64,000 bases of DNA from Saccharospirillum mangrovi (GTDB lineage Bacteria > Pseudomonadota > Gammaproteobacteria > Pseudomonadales > Natronospirillaceae), in assembly GCF_003367315.1 (NCBI RefSeq), contig NZ_CP031415.1, forward strand, positions 2,230,001-2,294,000. Direction: 5' to 3'. A program made the translations under genes and the position numbers. Shown in pieces: positions 63,171 to 64,000 of the stretch. Numbering within the stretch: the first letter of the stretch is position 1; every line of letters starts with the position of its first letter. The notes beneath the pieces are model-generated. The model saw nothing but the letters and a program-made list of their open reading frames with translations. It searched no databases and was not told the origin of the DNA.

Positions 63171-64000
63171 ATGCCTGCCCTGCTGCTGCCCGCTCCTGCC
63201 AAACTGAACCTGATGTTGCACATCACCGGGCAACGGGCCGACGGCTACCACGAACTGCAAACCCTGTTTCAGTTGCTCGATCGCGGCGACGACCTGGAGT
63301 TTAGTCCAACTTTGGATGGCCGCATTGAACTGTCACCACCACTGCCTGACGTGGCCGATGACGACAACCTCATTATTAAAGCCGCCCGTCTGCTTAAACC
63401 TTATGCGAGCGCCAATGCCGGCGTAGCCATTCAACTGCACAAACGCCTGCCGATGGGCGGCGGTCTTGGTGGCGGCAGCTCAGACGCGGCCACTGCCCTG
63501 GTTGCACTGAATCATCTGTGGCAGTGCAGGCTCAGCGAAGACCAACTGGCGGAACTCGGTCTGTCGCTCGGTGCCGACGTGCCAGTATTCGTGCGCGGGC
63601 GCAGTGCCTGGGCCGAAGGCGTCGGTGAACGTCTGACACCGGTCGAGCTGCCCGAACACTGGTTTGTTGTGCTGCAACCCGGTGTTTCGGTGAACACAGC
63701 CCGTCTCTTTGCTGACACCGAATTGACACGAAATACCCCAGTCAGCACAATACGCTCCGCGCTGGCCGGGGCGGGTCACAATGACTTCGAAGCCGTGGCC
63801 AGGAAGCGCTACCCTGAGATTGAACTGGCTTTTACGCGACTGGCGGAATTCGGCCAGGTCCGGCTCAGCGGCAGCGGTGCCTCACTCTTTCTAACGACGC
63901 AAAGCGACATGGCAGCCCAAGACCTACTGCGCAGCATTCTTGAGCAATACCCGGGCTACAGCGGCTTTACTGCCCGAGGTGTCAACCAATCGCCTTTGCA
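63171..64000 (+). CDS. ispE: 4-diphosphocytidyl-2-C-methyl-D-erythritol kinase (cut by right edge)
   Basis: The frame opens at the ATG at 63171 and continues past the end, giving 276 codons of an enzyme usually about 285 residues long, so only a few residues are missing. It phosphorylates CDP-methylerythritol in the MEP isoprenoid pathway. GHMP-kinase motifs are present: PAPAKLNL (Lys11), the ATP loop PMGGGLGGGSSDAA (residues 94-107), LGADVPVF (Asp136) and the C-terminal LSGSGASLF. An upstream ATG near 63137 is out of frame. It is divergent from the TRAP operon; neither lolB nor prs is within the window. Confidence 0.95.
   Translation, partial: MPALLLPAPAKLNLMLHITGQRADGYHELQTLFQLLDRGDDLEFSPTLDGRIELSPPLPDVADDDNLIIKAARLLKPYASANAGVAIQLHKRLPMGGGLGGGSSDAATALVALNHLWQCRLSEDQLAELGLSLGADVPVFVRGRSAWAEGVGERLTPVELPEHWFVVLQPGVSVNTARLFADTELTRNTPVSTIRSALAGAGHNDFEAVARKRYPEIELAFTRLAEFGQVRLSGSGASLFLTTQSDMAAQDLLRSILEQYPGYSGFTARGVNQSPL

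Noticed and set aside
61931-63304. A 457-codon plus-strand frame over the TAXI SBP gene
   Set aside because: Shadow of the SBP on the opposite strand. It also overlaps the start of ispE in another frame and has no recognisable domain.

Overview
This 64 kb window is chromosomal DNA of a moderately GC-rich gammaproteobacterium. The gene content suggests a marine or halophilic heterotroph, possibly an Oceanospirillales/Saccharospirillaceae-like organism. The pointers are an NhaD Na+/H+ antiporter, a Na+/proline symporter with PutA, a gene trio resembling the lower ectoine-degradation pathway, sigma54-controlled nitrogen and TRAP-uptake genes, and the TrhP/YfhL pair. The genus is inference. No rRNA, tRNA, CRISPR array or prophage was seen. 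The only mobile element is one apparently intact IS3-family insertion.

Layout. 0-3 kb: AEC permease and DUF998 membrane protein, then nhaD. 3-9 kb: putP and putA (a PutA without the ribbon-helix-helix domain), divergent from an AraC-type regulator; phased repeats lie between them. 9-9.5 kb: a gene-free stretch holding a highly structured, terminator-ended candidate RNA, then a DUF1289 gene. 9.7-13 kb: nirBD behind a sigma54 promoter and a leader terminator, the architecture of a NasR/NasT-type attenuated assimilation operon. 13-18.3 kb: a secreted SBP-sensor fusion and a doeB2-doeD-doeC-like operon. 18.3-24 kb: an AT-rich spacer, a TSUP permease, a barrel-SPOR envelope protein, a methyltransferase, an Mpo1-like protein and a beta-helix lipoprotein. 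24-26 kb: an unannotated 55-codon gene and a riboflavin transporter (ribN) behind an FMN riboswitch.

26-31 kb: a Fur-box-associated imelysin/di-heme/imelysin/DUF1513 iron cluster. 31-37.5 kb: an oxidoreductase, an amino-acid-type SBP, and a GH1/GH9-like/LacI sugar locus in which the GH9-like protein lacks the usual catalytic Glu. 37.5-40.5 kb: YitT and a tight VanZ-MgsA-MoaD-like-BNR operon. 40.6-46 kb: a CHASE2 adenylate cyclase, a racemase and katG. 46-54.7 kb: small accessory genes, PhzF, a DUF1127 protein divergent from a LysR regulator, the IS3 element, Ohr divergent from an AraC regulator, proline iminopeptidase and an acetyltransferase. 54.7-56.3 kb: yfhL-trhP (tRNA hydroxylation). 56.4-62.9 kb: a DctBD-like two-component system and a TAXI TRAP transporter with its own sigma54 promoter. 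63.2 kb to the end: ispE, cut by the window edge.

The strongest leads beyond ordinary annotation are the structured RNA at 9.25-9.4 kb, the nirB leader, the GH9-like protein without its general acid, the VanZ-MgsA-MoaD-BNR operon, and the small gene at 24.3-24.5 kb.
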